This document shows positions 1-10,696 of a stretch of 64,000 bases of DNA, piece after piece. The stretch covers positions 3,265,210 through 3,329,209 of the forward strand of contig CM069600.1 of the NCBI GenBank assembly GCA_035771175.1, read 5' to 3'. The first letter of the stretch is position 1, and each line of letters begins with the position of its first letter. This DNA comes from Paratinospora sagittata (lineage: Eukaryota; Streptophyta; Magnoliopsida; Ranunculales; Menispermaceae). Below the pieces are notes generated by a model that worked only from the letters and a program-made list of their open reading frames with translations, was not told the DNA's origin and made no database searches. A program made the position numbers and the translations under genes.

Positions 1-869
1 CCAGAGGTTTATATGGTAGATATTTCACAGAAAATGGTACCAAATGCCATCAACCACCCTTGATTTAGCACTTGGGTTGCTCCATCAGAATGTCACTAGG
101 AGATATTTCACCTATCTCAATACAGTCTGGTGCTCAACTTGTTGAAGCTGGAGGTTCCATCACTGCTACAATTGGGTGGTGATTCTGCTTAGATGGACCT
201 ATATATTGACGGGAATGGAGTCAAGATGTGACACAATTTTGCAAACTATATAATGAGCTAAATTCTGCCATTCAAAATATTTATTCAAGGTTGTTCAGTA
301 TCCATTTCTTTGTGATTGTAATTACTAGTTGATGATAAAATGGATGTAACTTTATAAATGAAATCTACTTCATCAATGCTTCTGCTCATATTTTCATGTT
401 CTTTACTCTTTTTTTTCCTTCTTTGCTTCTCATTCTTTGGTCTCTAATAGAAACGGGCAGCTGTGCAGTTGAATAGGGAAAGAAAATAGAAGAGAGATTC
501 TTCAGATGAAGGTTGAAAGGGTTTGAGAATAACACATTTCAAGTCTCAAACCTCTATGCATGCATACCAATACAAATGTTTGTTCAGTAACAGTTGTGCT
601 TGCCATGTACCTGGCTCGTCTCAAGAGGGGTTATCTTTTCAGTGCTCTAGTAAGCATGTTATGGCTCTTATGACTTTGATGGACTATGCTCTTAGTTTTT
701 CTTCTTGAGGTTTTGATACTGTGAATCTTGATATTTGTGATTTTGAAGTACTTTTTTAAGCATTTGTGTAAACTGTATAGAGATTGAGAAATCTTGAATC
801 ATTAAGCAATCTTAAATCCCTCCTTTGATGGCTCATCCAATTAGCTATCATTTTTTTTACTCTTCCTAT
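1..869. other. no gene recognised; possible gene 3' flank
   Basis: I recognise no gene. Open stretches near the left edge, up to about 220, end in stops in every frame, so this could be the decayed or untranslated 3' end of a gene lying to the left. The rest is AT-rich. A weak repeat of a motif like gacttttataaacttt begins near 900 and continues into the neighbouring element. Confidence 0.3.
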
Positions 870-1017
870 AATTCTTTAAGTGAATGACTTTTGTGGAATT
901 CATAGACTTTTATAAACTTTATAGAATTGTAAAAGACTTTCATGGACTTTTATAAACTTTCATTTTGAAGGACTTTTATTGACTTTATAAAATTATGAAT
1001 GAGTTTCATGGATTTTT

Positions 1018-1345
1018 TTAAAATGACTCAGATATTTGATAGACTTTCATGTACTTATTATTATCTAAGTTTAGAATCTCTTTAATAACCTTCCAACAAT
1101 CTTGCTCTCTAGTGGCAAAGGTATCAATAGTGTGAATAATATTGCAAGTGGCTTGAGTGAGTTTGTTCATGTCATTTTCAATAGTAATTTTTAAATCTTT
1201 ATATTTTGTGAAAGTGTCTGTCAAATAATGTTTATGGGTAGAATGAGATTAATAAAGAACAAAAAAATAATGTTAATATATGAAGCATATACAAGACCTA
1301 ACATTTATATTTTATATATATTATTTTAATATAAGAACCTCACCT
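1018..1345 (-). pseudogene. partial second copy of the Harbinger Myb/SANT gene
   Basis: The - strand peptide contains NKLTQATCNIIHTIDTFATR followed by a C-terminal segment with EILNLDNN. It matches the 3.4-3.8 kb copy almost residue for residue. Flanking DNA at 1230-1345 also matches 3850-3975, so the copies share ancestry at the DNA level. This copy lacks about 270 bp present in the other. It keeps an intact 5' splice site (AAG/GTGAGG, near 1338-1343) where the other copy has lost it. It ends at 1018 in a stop. It is a broken duplicate, not a working gene. Confidence 0.6.
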
Positions 1346-1789
1346 TAAAGTAATTAATGTAGACACAATATGATAACCATTAAAAACAAATGGCCATAAA
1401 AATCAACTATTGAGTGAAATATTATATACACTCACCTATTCTTAAACATATATTAAATTCTTAATTGCATAAGATTTGAACTTGAAAAACAACATGTGAA
1501 TTGAAAAGGTACGTAGTAAGACATTTTAAATTTGTATCATGATATAAAGTGTTTAGTTCTTCGCAAAGAGCAGAAAATAAAAACGATTGAAATAATCTCT
1601 TAGCAGGAAATGTGAAATTTGAGATTTTTGGTTCATATGAAATAAACGTAACTATTTACTATCCTAATGTTTATGACAAAAAAAAATAAAAAATTTAATG
1701 TCCAATATTATTAATAACCCCAACATCACCCACGTATCAACAACTATAGTAGCCCTCCCTCTTTGTTGTTCTTGAGTCTCAAGAAATGG

Positions 1790-2544
1790 TTAAAACTTGG
1801 TTTCTTGATTATCCAATGATGAGGAAGATAATAAACCTTCATTATCTGGTTCAACTAGAAATTCATCAGAACGACACTTCTTGCGAAGAAAGTTATGTAA
1901 TTCTACACAAGCTAACACTAACTCCGCTTGGGTATTATATGGAAATGGAGGAGCCGTTTTAAAAATTGTGAACCGCGATTTAAATATACCAAATATCCTC
2001 TCAATTACGTGCATCACGGAAGCATGTTGAGGATTAAACAACTCATTTACATTTTCAGGATCACAACTTTGACTAACAAAATCTTGAAGATAATAGCGTA
2101 CACCTCAAAAAAGAGTTAAGAATTGACGTTGATTTGAAAAGCCACAATCAACCAAAAATATTTACCTGAATACATAATACTTGTTAAATTAGTAAGCAAT
2201 GTATAACCTTTATAATCAAGAATTTTTTTAATAGATAAAAAATAAATAAGTTGTAATAAGTTAAGAAAATCTAATAAGTGATTGTTGAATGATATAAAAT
2301 AAATAAAACCATACCTTGTGGCACTTTAAGTCCGTTCCTCCGCGATAAAGCATCACTCAGTACTTTTGAATCATGTGCAAATCCTTCCCACCCACTAAAC
2401 AGGCATATGAACTCCAAGTCAAAGTTACAAGCTGCTAAAATATTTTGTGAAATTGTTCCATGACAATTTCGATAGCTGCTAGTGTCACGTTCGGTAACCA
2501 TTGCAGGAATATGGGTGCCATCAATAGCTCCAATGCAATCCTGA

Positions 2545-2618
<74 letters not shown>

Positions 2619-3208
2619 TAAAACTTCAATAATAATCACTCACTTTAAAGTAAGGATAAAATCTTGGACTTTCCCTTATTCTTTTTGGTACTGTGGATCT
2701 GGGTTTTACCATCATATCTACTGCAATTGTGTTTAATGCCATGAAAATTTTGTTGAAACTTCGGCTAGTTGTATAATGTGATCGGCCAAATCTTTTACGA
2801 ATTAAGCAATATCGAGAATTTTGACCAATAGTGAGTAAAAATGTTGCTAACATTTCTTCAACACAAATAAATTGTGTATCTCGTAACAAAGTTTTTTTCT
2901 CTAATAATATTGCATAACTTTAGAAACACATTAGGATACATCCTATAAACTTGTCGAAAGTGTTTTGGATCCTCATTCAATATTTTATGCGTATAATCGT
3001 ACCCACTTGTTGTTTTTGGTCGCCTAGTCAGGGGATGTGGGACATGTTCGCGATACATGGAAAGTATAAGTTCATTTAACATATAAAGAATTGTTTGAAT
3101 AGCCATCAATGAATATCTAATTATTTCATTCAATTCTTCTTCCACCTCCTTTTCTTCCATTTCTTCTTCCTCTAGTTCATCATGTCCATGCAAAACTAAT
3201 ATAATCAA
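1790..3208 (-). pseudogene. PIF/Harbinger transposase (ALP1/HARBI1-like) pseudogene
   Basis: The gene reads right to left. Exon 1 (to 2644) has an acidic N-terminus and the helix-turn-helix-like region. Intron 1 is 2541-2643 (GTGAGT..AG) and contains the AAT microsatellite. Exon 2 carries DCIGAIDGTHIP with the first catalytic Asp, and GFAHDSKVL with the second. Intron 2 runs from GTATGG near 2310 to about 2155. The last exon carries VIERIFGIFKSRF with the catalytic Glu, and ends near 1790. The family uses a DDE triad to cut and paste DNA. Breaks: a frameshift near 2893, a one-base deletion near 2143 at the start of the last exon, and a TGA near 2115 where the family has Arg. It cannot encode a full transposase. 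Confidence 0.85.
2545..2616. repeat. (AAT)n microsatellite
   Basis: About 24 uninterrupted AAT units, lying inside intron 1 of the Harbinger transposase pseudogene. Long Leu or Tyr runs predicted across it are repeat translations, not protein. Confidence 0.95.
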
Positions 3209-3399
3209 TTACTTATAAAAAAAAGTTCAATAACATCAAACATATTTAAAGCAAGTAAATATCATTCTTCAAAATAACATAACATCACAAGTCTCAAACT
3301 AATAAAATTAAATAGTGTCATCACTAAATTGATCGTACAAAAAAACTCCATCTTTTTTGCTCTACTAGTTAATAGCCTAAGCACTTTGAAACGAACATT

Positions 3400-4050
3400 A
3401 TTATCCAAGTTTAGAATCTCCCTAATAACCTTCTAACAACCTTGCTCTTTAGTGGCAAAGGTATCAATAGTGTGAGTAATATTACAAATGGCTTGGGTGA
3501 GTTTGTTCATGGCATCTGACTGAGTATTATTGGTTTCCTTCATTGCGGTTCTATTTTGTTTCCTAGTTGTTGGGGGGACCTTTGAATTTATAGGTTCAAA
3601 TGGTGAAGGTGAACTATAGAGCCCAGGAAATGGAGGTTGATATGAAGGTTCTTGTTGATCAATTCTTTGTATAAATGCCCCGGTGTCATGATCATAAATA
3701 AAGTCGTCCAACCTACCACCTCTACTTTCTGCTACCTCAAATGTCGTAGCATCTGTGTCATCCCCTAATCCAATCGAGTGTCTTCTTACAGCAGTTGCAT
3801 TTCCAATAGTAATTCTCAAATATTCATATTCTGCAAAAGTGCCCGATTAGTAATGTTTATGGGTAGGATGAGACTAATAAAGAACAAAAAAAAAACGTTA
3901 ATATATGAAGCATATACAAGACATAATAATCATATTTTATATATATTATTTTAATATAAGAACCTCATCTTAAAGTAACCCTCCCATACTTCATCACTAG
4001 TAGTGAATTTCTTTGTCACGGGATCCCATCCAAACCCATACAGCCCACTG
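3400..4050 (-). pseudogene. Myb/SANT-like protein of the Harbinger element
   Basis: The first exon segment contains GFGWDPVTKKFTTSDEVWEG, the Trp-rich start typical of plant Myb/SANT-like proteins that accompany Harbinger transposases. The second part (from about 3838, after a TTTTGCAG acceptor) has EYEYLRITIGNA and a Pro/Ser-rich linker, then the C-terminal helix shared with the 1.0-1.3 kb copy. The 5' splice site between them reads AAG/ATGAGG near 3963-3968 and has lost its GT. A stop follows EQGC near 3433. In the family this protein is a DNA-binding partner of the transposase. Its N-terminus is joined in frame to DHPS sequence at about 4050. Confidence 0.65.
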
Positions 4051-5036
4051 GATACATCATTAACAAGATGAACTCCTTTACTCACTGCCTCAAGCACAAC
4101 CTTTGAGTAAAATGTATCCAAAGATAAGAGCTTGCTCTCCACCTCAGGTAACTTGAGAACAACTTCTAAGATAGGCATTAACCTATCTAGTTCTTCCTCT
4201 ACTGATATCATAGGTGCAAATGGTTGTGTAGATTGTGAAACAATATCGATAATATCTATTTCCTCAGAGATCATTAACCAGACTTGGGAAACTGCAGCTT
4301 CCACAGATTGAAATTTTCCCCCATCACTGAAACTATCTGGGGTCAAATTAAGAACACCCATTACATGTGTCTTCTCTGACTAGTCCAATAAATGGTTTCC
4401 AATGGGTAAAACCCGTCTTAGCCCATCTCTTCCAATGAGGGATTCACCACCAAGTTTCTCCCATGCTTCAAAAATCCCACCGGTTTGTCTTGAATAGGCA
4501 TGCCATCTTGCAACAGTGTCACCATCTATAGCTGATCCTAACTAATCTATTAAAGGGGCCAACACAAAAGGTTTCTCCCAAATTCTTTCATGTGGAACAA
4601 TAAGAGTCTTGAATTGGATATTGAACTTGCCATAAAACAATATATCCAGGTCAATTGGTCTTGGGCCATACCTAATTCCATTAGTTGTATCCATATCCTT
4701 CTCAATCTTCTTAAGTGCAGAAAGCAAGTCATGTGGACGAAGTTCGGTGAAACCTCTAATTGTTGTGTTAAGAAATAACGGCTGGTCGAGCACATATGCA
4801 GGCTTTGTCTCGTATAAGCACCCATGTCTCGTGATGTTAATCCCTGACTTCTTCATTAGTCTCAAGGCATCATTAAAGTTGTGAATTTTATTGCCCACAT
4901 TACTACCCATAACAATTAGCACTTCCTGCTTAGGGGAATGAACTTCCACTGAGGCATCGGCATCAGAGAACGAATGGAGGAAAGAAAGACCTGCTACTGT
5001 TACAGAGTAGAATGGAATAACTTTCATGTTTAACAA
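4040..5036 (-). pseudogene. HPPK/DHPS folate biosynthesis pseudogene
   Basis: Reads right to left with no visible intron. The HPPK half has VLIVMGSNVGNKIHNF and the signature RYGPRPIDLDILFYGKF. The DHPS half has HVMGVLNLTPDSFSDGG, then a phosphate-binding region changed from the usual GAQSTRP to VSQSTQP. In working enzymes HPPK activates 6-hydroxymethyl-dihydropterin and DHPS joins it to p-aminobenzoate, in plant mitochondria and sometimes cytosol. Here TAG stops interrupt the frame at 4542-4544 and 4380-4382. The second replaces a Trp expected just before the DHPS signature. DHPS ends after NDVSSG, near 4050, and runs into the transposon Myb/SANT sequence. About half of DHPS is missing. It is an old copy, possibly processed. 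Confidence 0.88.
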
Positions 5037-5554
5037 TTTTTTTTTCTATATACTACAATGAAACATAAGAATTGCTAATTTATTACTATTAAATAACTCA
5101 CAAATTTCATAAATATGGATGGTAAAAGAAGTGAATAAGGATCACCTCTAGTAAACTTGATGACTTGTTTGCGTGGACATTTAAAAGCAATTATTTTATT
5201 GAATATCTTCATGTGAGCGTCAGGTATGTTTCCTTTAGACCCTGAAAAGTATTAAAAACCATCCATCCATTCATTCATTAATGTTGATTTCGGGGTATTA
5301 AAATGATGTATAGAGCAAGCAAGTTGCGGTAAAGGAAAAAAGATGATTACATCATCAGGTTTCAATGTCCGCTAAAGATGCAATTTGGCTTACCAATTGC
5401 AAAAGTGTTATCTTAAGTCTCATTTTTTTTCCTCTTCTTCCTTTGGTGGATGTGACGTAGCAGCGCAAAGTGTAGTTTTACATCGATCTCACCTTTTTTA
5501 TATTGGAAATTAAATAAAAACAAAAAAATTGGAGAAGAAGAAGGTGACCACACC
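5037..5554. other. no gene recognised
   Basis: AT-rich sequence upstream of the HPPK/DHPS pseudogene and before the eIF4A fragment. It has a short attc-type run near 5260-5280. I see no coding, RNA or mobile-element signal. Confidence 0.5.
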
Positions 5555-5830
5555 TTTTGAGTGACTCACGGAGACATGGACCAGAACACCAAAGATGAGT
5601 TATTCATGTGTGAATTTCAATCTGGGTCTTGAAGAGTGTTTGTTGATCACTCCTTGCCCATGGTATCGATGTCCGGACTCCAGCAAGTTTCCCTTGTCAT
5701 AAACTACGACTTCCCTACTCTACCCAGCCAGAGAACTACCTACATCGTCATATTCGACGTAGTGGGCGATTTGGGAGAAAGGGTGTGGCTATCAATTTTG
5801 TGACCCGGGACGATGAAAGGATGTTTTTTT
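5555..5830 (+). pseudogene. eIF4A DEAD-box helicase pseudogene fragment
   Basis: The + strand reads VTHGDMDQNTKDELF, then EFQSGS, a TGA, and RVF. In a second frame it reads GIDV and [12 protein letters not shown], and in a third [20 protein letters not shown] then DDERM. These are helicase motifs IV, V and VI of translation initiation factor eIF4A, in the right order. Small insertions separate them: about 7 bp after GIDV, about 5 bp before ENYLHR, and 3 bp inside the HRIGR motif. Only the second RecA-like domain is present. No intron is visible, so a processed copy is possible. No start codon or full frame survives. Confidence 0.85.
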
Positions 5831-6746
5831 TAGGAGTGTACACATTTCGAGGTTTTTGATAAATACTTTAATGAACATAAATGTGTTAGTTACATAGTAG
5901 TTGTATTTTTTGTGCAGTTATATTAATATTTTCCTTTTTCTCTACTCAAAATATCTTGAAAGTTTATCTTATTTTTATTTTTGAAAAATTAATTTTATTT
6001 TTAGGGGGCAACTAAATATACCACAATAATTATTCCTCACACCACATTTATTCTTTCTACCACACTAAATAGTAACCCACATTTTTTACCCCAAAAATAT
6101 GTCCAACACTCCCTAAAATAACCCTCAATTTCAAAAACAAAACAATTACCGATTGAAACAAAAAAAAATCGTGACACCTATTCCATTTCCGCCATTGCCG
6201 TTTTTTGAAGCTCGATTTTGCCATTGGCATTCTTCAAACCCTGCACCATTGTCATCGTTCTTGTTCCTCTTCTTCTTCTTCGATACAAACATCATCTTCT
6301 TCTCGTTTGATACGAACCATTTCGTCCAAAAATCGTCAAACGAACTCTAACTCGACTCACCCTCAAATCGAGCTTATAGATTGAGGTTTCCACCATTGTT
6401 TAGGTGGTTTCACCATTTTCGAAGAATATTTCTAACTTTTTTGAGGTATTTTTCATTTCATAGAAATTTTGGGTACATTTATGTATTTGTGCATGTGTTG
6501 CGCGTATTTTTTGGCCTTTTTCATTGTATTGTTGTGTGTATAAAAAAAGGGACAAAAGTGTTAACAAGCCCCCAAAAATAATGGTCTGGTAGTGCCCTAC
6601 CGAACTGATCTCCACGATTCGGTAGTGCAGGGCTGAAACGAACCATTTGGTAGTCCCCTACCGAACCATTGTTTTCCTTTTTTTTGTTCTTTGTTTTTGT
6701 ATTTGAGTATTTTCCATTACAGAAACTATTCTAGTGAGCTTGTTTT

Positions 6747-7142
6747 TTGATGTGGTATGTAGATATGCTGAGGAGAAGCGGTACAACCCAATCCGAGCAA
6801 AGTGCTGCACGTGCTCGGCCAACTGCGTTAGCCAGGACACAACGACTCCATTCCAATTTACCAGATGTCCAAAGCAATGTGGAGGAAGAAGAAGAGATCG
6901 ATGAAACAAGCAAGCAAAATATTGTGCAAGAGAGTACTAATATTGCAAGAAATGATGAAGCTGGTCTCTCAACGAGCAGGCACGATGAAGCAGGGTCATT
7001 TACGAACATGCACCGTGAAACTAGTCCCTCTACAGACAGGCACGATGAAGTAGGGCCATCTACAAGCAGCCATGAGGAAGCAATGGCATCTACGATGATT
7101 CAACCATATAGGAGATGCACCCATAGGCGCACAGAGCAATAA
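6747..7142 (+). CDS. hypothetical protein inside the MULE
   Basis: A 131-codon frame, possibly starting at the inner Met of MLRRSGTTQ. It is preceded by a TAG that could be a splice acceptor. The protein is hydrophilic, has an acidic patch (VEEEEEID) and four degenerate repeats of RHDEAGPSTS type, and ends in a basic tail. I recognise no enzyme domain. Ser/Thr-rich repeats like these occur in C-terminal tails of some plant transposon-borne proteins, but that is only a resemblance. It may be the last exon of a larger transposon gene now truncated. Confidence 0.35.
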   Translation: MMWYVDMLRRSGTTQSEQSAARARPTALARTQRLHSNLPDVQSNVEEEEEIDETSKQNIVQESTNIARNDEAGLSTSRHDEAGSFTNMHRETSPSTDRHDEVGPSTSSHEEAMASTMIQPYRRCTHRRTEQ

Positions 7143-7394
7143 ATATTAGTATTTGTTGTCTCGTAGTTTTTGTTTTGAGTTGTAATGATATACTACTTTT
7201 GGACTAAACTATAATTTTAAATTGACGTTCGTTTCTTTGCTTTACGATGAAATGGAGGTGTATTTTGAATGATACCATTATATTGGTAGTTCTTATAGTT
7301 TGAATGATACCATTGTGTTGAAATGTTATTGTTGAACGTGTTATTTTTGTACATATGTATTCTAGGGTACCCACCGTCACTTACTAGAGGGGCG

Positions 7395-8335
7395 ATCCCC
7401 TAGAAAACAACATAAAATACAAGGTTCAGTCGGGTGTAACTGAACATTTACTCTCAGTTCGGTTGTGCACAGTCGAACCTAATACACGAGTTTAGTTGAA
7501 CCCAACCAAACCCATGTATTAGGTTTGGTTGGACCCGACCGAACCTTGTATTTTCAGTTTTTTGCGAGGGGATGACCCCTCTAGTAAGTTACAGTGTTCT
7601 CCTAAACCATTTGTAGGTGTTTTCTGTGGATTTCAATTTAATTTGTGTTCTGGTGCACCGTTATCACCCTTATTGCTTCCGATCGGTGGGAAACGGTACA
7701 TCGACGTTTAAATGAGTTGAAATGTAGGTCGAAAAGGAGTCACAAGGATTCAATGGTCATGAAAGTATAACTACAACACAATCCCCTCGCAAACAACACC
7801 TAATACATGGTTCGGTCGGGTGTAACTGAACACTTACCATCGGTTCGATAGAGCACAGCCGAACATAATACACAGGTTCAGGTGAACCCAACCGAACCCT
7901 TGTATTAGGTTTGGTTAGACCCAACCGAACCTTGTATTTTTAATTTTTTGTGCGAGGATGGCCCCTCTAGTAAGTTACAGTGTTCTCCTAAACCATTTGT
8001 TGGTGTTTTCGGTGGATTTCTATTCAATTTGTGTTCTGGTGCACCGTTACCCCCCTTATTGCTTCCGATCGATGGGAAACGGTACACCGACGTTCAAATG
8101 AGGTGGAATGTAGGTCGAAAAGGACTCACGAGGCTTCAAAGGCCATGAAAGTATAACTACAACACAATCCTCTTGCAAACAACACCTAATACAAGGTTCG
8201 GTCGGGTGAAACCGAACATGTACTATCGATTCGACTATGCACAACCGAACCTAATTCACAGGTTCAATTGACCCCAACCGAACCCATGTATTAGGTGTGG
8301 TTTGACTCGACCAAACCTTGTTTTAATTGGTTCGG
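7395..8335. repeat. 385-bp tandem repeat inside the MULE, about 2.4 copies
   Basis: Copies begin near 7395, 7781 and 8166, giving a period of 385-386 bp. Each carries several variants of GGTTCGGTCGGG and its complement CCCGACCGAACC, and a segment ttgtgttctggtgcaccgtta. Copies differ by scattered substitutions. The third is cut off near 8335. Just left of copy 1, tactagaggggcgatcccct is an inverted version of a segment found within each copy. Confidence 0.85.
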
Positions 8336-8876
8336 GCACGCAGGCCCGAACCAATGACGATGTTTCTCATTTATAACCCAGAATACACACACAAGAAACA
8401 CAAAAAAAAAAATCACCGAAGATTGTTGAACTTCGTCCCCACTTGAATCATCCGCCATTATGCTTTCAAATGGTGTGAAGATCGAATTTTTTAATTTCTT
8501 TGAGGTTTGTACACACTTGAGAAAACTACAAGAAAACACCTCAAAAATAGTTGTAAAAGCTTATAAAGAGTGTTTAGAGGAAGAAGGGTATGAAGATTGG
8601 TAGGAGCAATAGAGAAGAATGGTAATGGAACAATGGTTTAGGGTTTATAGGATGAAAATGAAGAGTTTAGGGTTTGTGGGATGAAGATGAAGAAGATGAA
8701 TAGTGGTAGGAGTTGATAGTGGGATTAATTTAGTAAAGATGAGTTAGGCGGAAATAAAATTAATTTAAGGGTAGTTTAGACAATTCATATAAGAGTGTTT
8801 TAGGGAAAAAAAATATTTTTTTAGGTGTAGTAGGAAGATTAAATAGTGTGGTATATTTAGTTGCTCCTTATTTTTA

Positions 8877-9239
8877 ATAAGGTTAAAATAATAATTTTCA
8901 ATAGCTAATTTTCAGTTTTTTCTTCCACCCTATATTTTAAACATTTTTTTTTCTTAATTTATATTTGTAAGTTTTACTCTTAATTGTCCTTATTCATATT
9001 TTTAAAAAAAATTAGTCATTTTTTAATATTAAAAAAATATGGGTTATACTATCACAAACACACGATAATATCTACTATGACATATTTTAATCACCTAGGG
9101 CTGAATACAATATCGACTCTAGAAACTCGATATGTAAATACATAAGGTAAACATACACAACTTTGAAGACAAACTAAAAGAAATACAATAGACTCATAGA
9201 CAACTTGAAGAAAGCGTAGAAAAAAAACATAAACTCTTA
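8877..9239. other. AT-rich spacer
   Basis: Spacer between the MULE target duplication and the pararetrovirus copy. I see nothing recognisable in it. Confidence 0.5.
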
Positions 9240-9344
9240 ATAGAAGGGTGCAAGACTCATACATAAACTCTTAAAAGAGACTAAGACTTCGATAAATGCT
9301 TATTAAAAGATGCAAGACTCGATGCCTTCAATGCTGGAGAATGC

Positions 9345-9510
9345 TTGGTATTTAAAGATGGATGAGCAAGTGGCGGACTTCAAAACGTTTTGAATCCGTG
9401 GACAGCTGGCAGATGAGCACTGAGAAAAGTGAGGCGTGCTGATGAACAGAGATGGTTGATTGAGTGGACCTTGGCATCTTCTGTGAACAATATTGGCTTT
9501 AGTCAAAAGG
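9345..9510 (-). promoter_or_regulatory. pararetrovirus promoter-like region
   Basis: Read on the - strand, a TTTAAATACC TATA-like box lies near 9348-9357. A TGACTAAAG element resembling the as-1 type (TGACT core) lies about 140 bp upstream, near 9495. Caulimovirus promoters are built this way and sit between the last ORF and the primer site of the circular genome. In this linear copy the promoter is at the downstream end. Activity is inferred, not shown. Confidence 0.45.
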
Positions 9511-10087
9511 TGAATACTATCTTATCGGTACTGTAGATGAATAGTGTGTTGTCTAACAAGATGCTCTAGCTTTTTACTGTTCAGTGATAAACTGATATGG
9601 ATGTATGTGTATGCTATCACGAGGAGAAGATAAGGTGAAATCTTCTGTGCTGTCAAAAGGGACAAGGGATGTGACCCTAGTGGAGACATGGGCACGTAGA
9701 GCTGAGTCAGAAGGCAGTGATGAAGATAACGATGAATCTTCATTGCTGGTGACGGTGACGGCGAAGGTTAATATTGTCATGCTGGAAGGCGAAGGTACAG
9801 TTGATACAGATGCTGATGAAGATGCATACTGTGTTGAGGGAGACGTGGCAGAAGACACAGATGCAAATGCATGCATTACTGGAGAAGACGTAGTTGGAGG
9901 AAGATATCGCGAGACATTAAACGAATCATGATATACTCGACAATGCAGACATGGACGAACTACAGGAAGTTCTGTATGAACTTGCAGGGGTGAGAACTGA
10001 TGACGAGGATGACTATACAGACATCGGTACATGGCACTTAAATGAAGACGAAGGTATGAATATCCTCGGATTAGAACAAGACGTCAA
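9511..10087. other. pararetrovirus 3' region
   Basis: Between the second viral ORF and the promoter-like region. Open frames exist on both strands (about 9574-10032 on -, 9605-9931 on +). They overlap each other, are Ser/Thr- or Asp/Glu-rich and match no motif I know. I take them as non-coding or as a decayed extension of ORF2. Confidence 0.4.
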
Positions 10088-10696
10088 TCATGGTGACCAG
10101 TTGAAGTTGAACGGCTCATGTGAGGGGGAAAAATTCTCTTCTTCGTCTTCATTGAATAGAGAGAGATAGTCCCAATAGTCCTGAGAGTCTTGGTAGTAGT
10201 CTGGTAGTGGAGAAGAAGATGAGGGACCTGGGAGGCTACTAATATCACTATCAGCGGCTAGATGAGCTACTGCAGCATAGTGAAGCTCATACTCAACAAG
10301 AAGGTCTTCTGTGGTCAGGGGAGTATTATTTCTGTGCAGAGTCGGAAGAGGATGACTATATGGAGCTAAAGATTCAATTAGAGATGAGAAATGTTCTTCT
10401 GGGATGAATTCACGAGGTCCTCTGATGAATGGCGGTGGTTGTGTCTCTGGTCGCTCTTGAGAAGGTTCAGGGTCTTGAATCCTCTGTAGCAGTGGTCTTG
10501 GGAAGAAGGCAATGGCTATCTTGTATAAACAGGAAACACACCAAATATACCAGTACAAATTCTTAGTGAGAACAGTACGTAGATGTATAATGAACAAATA
10601 CAGATGTGTTTGCGAGAATGGATTGCCATGTTGGATCTGTTCAGGAAAATCCATGATCTGCCTGTGGGCATAATAGAACATCTTGGATCGGGCCAA
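10088..10696 (-). pseudogene. second ORF of the pararetrovirus
   Basis: A 202-codon frame that follows the RNase H region by about 170 bp. It has no known catalytic motif. The middle is Pro/Glu-rich and the C-terminal half is acidic, with Ser runs and an EDEEE patch. Its place after RNase H is where florendovirus-type genomes carry a small ORF of unknown function. It has no internal stop from its Met, but whether that Met is the true start is unclear. Confidence 0.5.

Larger units (their letters stand above)
870..4050 (-). mobile_element. decayed PIF/Harbinger DNA transposon region
   Basis: This interval reads on the - strand as the two genes typical of a PIF/Harbinger element: a Myb/SANT-like DNA-binding protein and a DDE transposase. 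The transposase is at 1790-3208. A Myb/SANT piece lies on each side of it, at 1018-1345 and 3400-4050. Short direct repeats of gacttttataaacttt at 900-1000 could be subterminal repeats. I could not find clear terminal inverted repeats or a 3-bp target duplication, so the outer limits are approximate. The right side is fused to a folate-gene pseudogene. Confidence 0.7.
6004..8867. mobile_element. Mutator-like element (MULE), non-autonomous
   Basis: The ends are inverted: GGGGGCAACTAAATATACCA on the left and the complement of GGAGCAACTAAATATACCAC on the right. Weaker inverted similarity extends inward for roughly 130 bp. The element is flanked by a perfect 9-bp duplication, TTATTTTTA, at 5995-6003 and 8868-8876. 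Long inverted ends plus a 9-bp duplication are the hallmark of MULEs. No MURA transposase is visible in the 2.86 kb, so it would depend on another copy. It holds one open frame (6747-7142) and a tandem repeat (7395-8335). A second short frame near 8470 on the - strand begins MADDSSGDE. Confidence 0.85.

Noticed and set aside
2271..2639. Poly-Leu or poly-Tyr protein on the - strand
   Set aside because: It runs through the AAT microsatellite, which lies in an intron between clear splice sites of the Harbinger pseudogene.
7529..8244. Small frames in the MULE tandem repeat
   Set aside because: They repeat with the 385-bp unit and differ by indels; no conserved protein.
9605..10169. Two acidic + strand open frames
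   Set aside because: They are antisense to the pararetrovirus ORF2 and 3' region, have no motif and no gene context.
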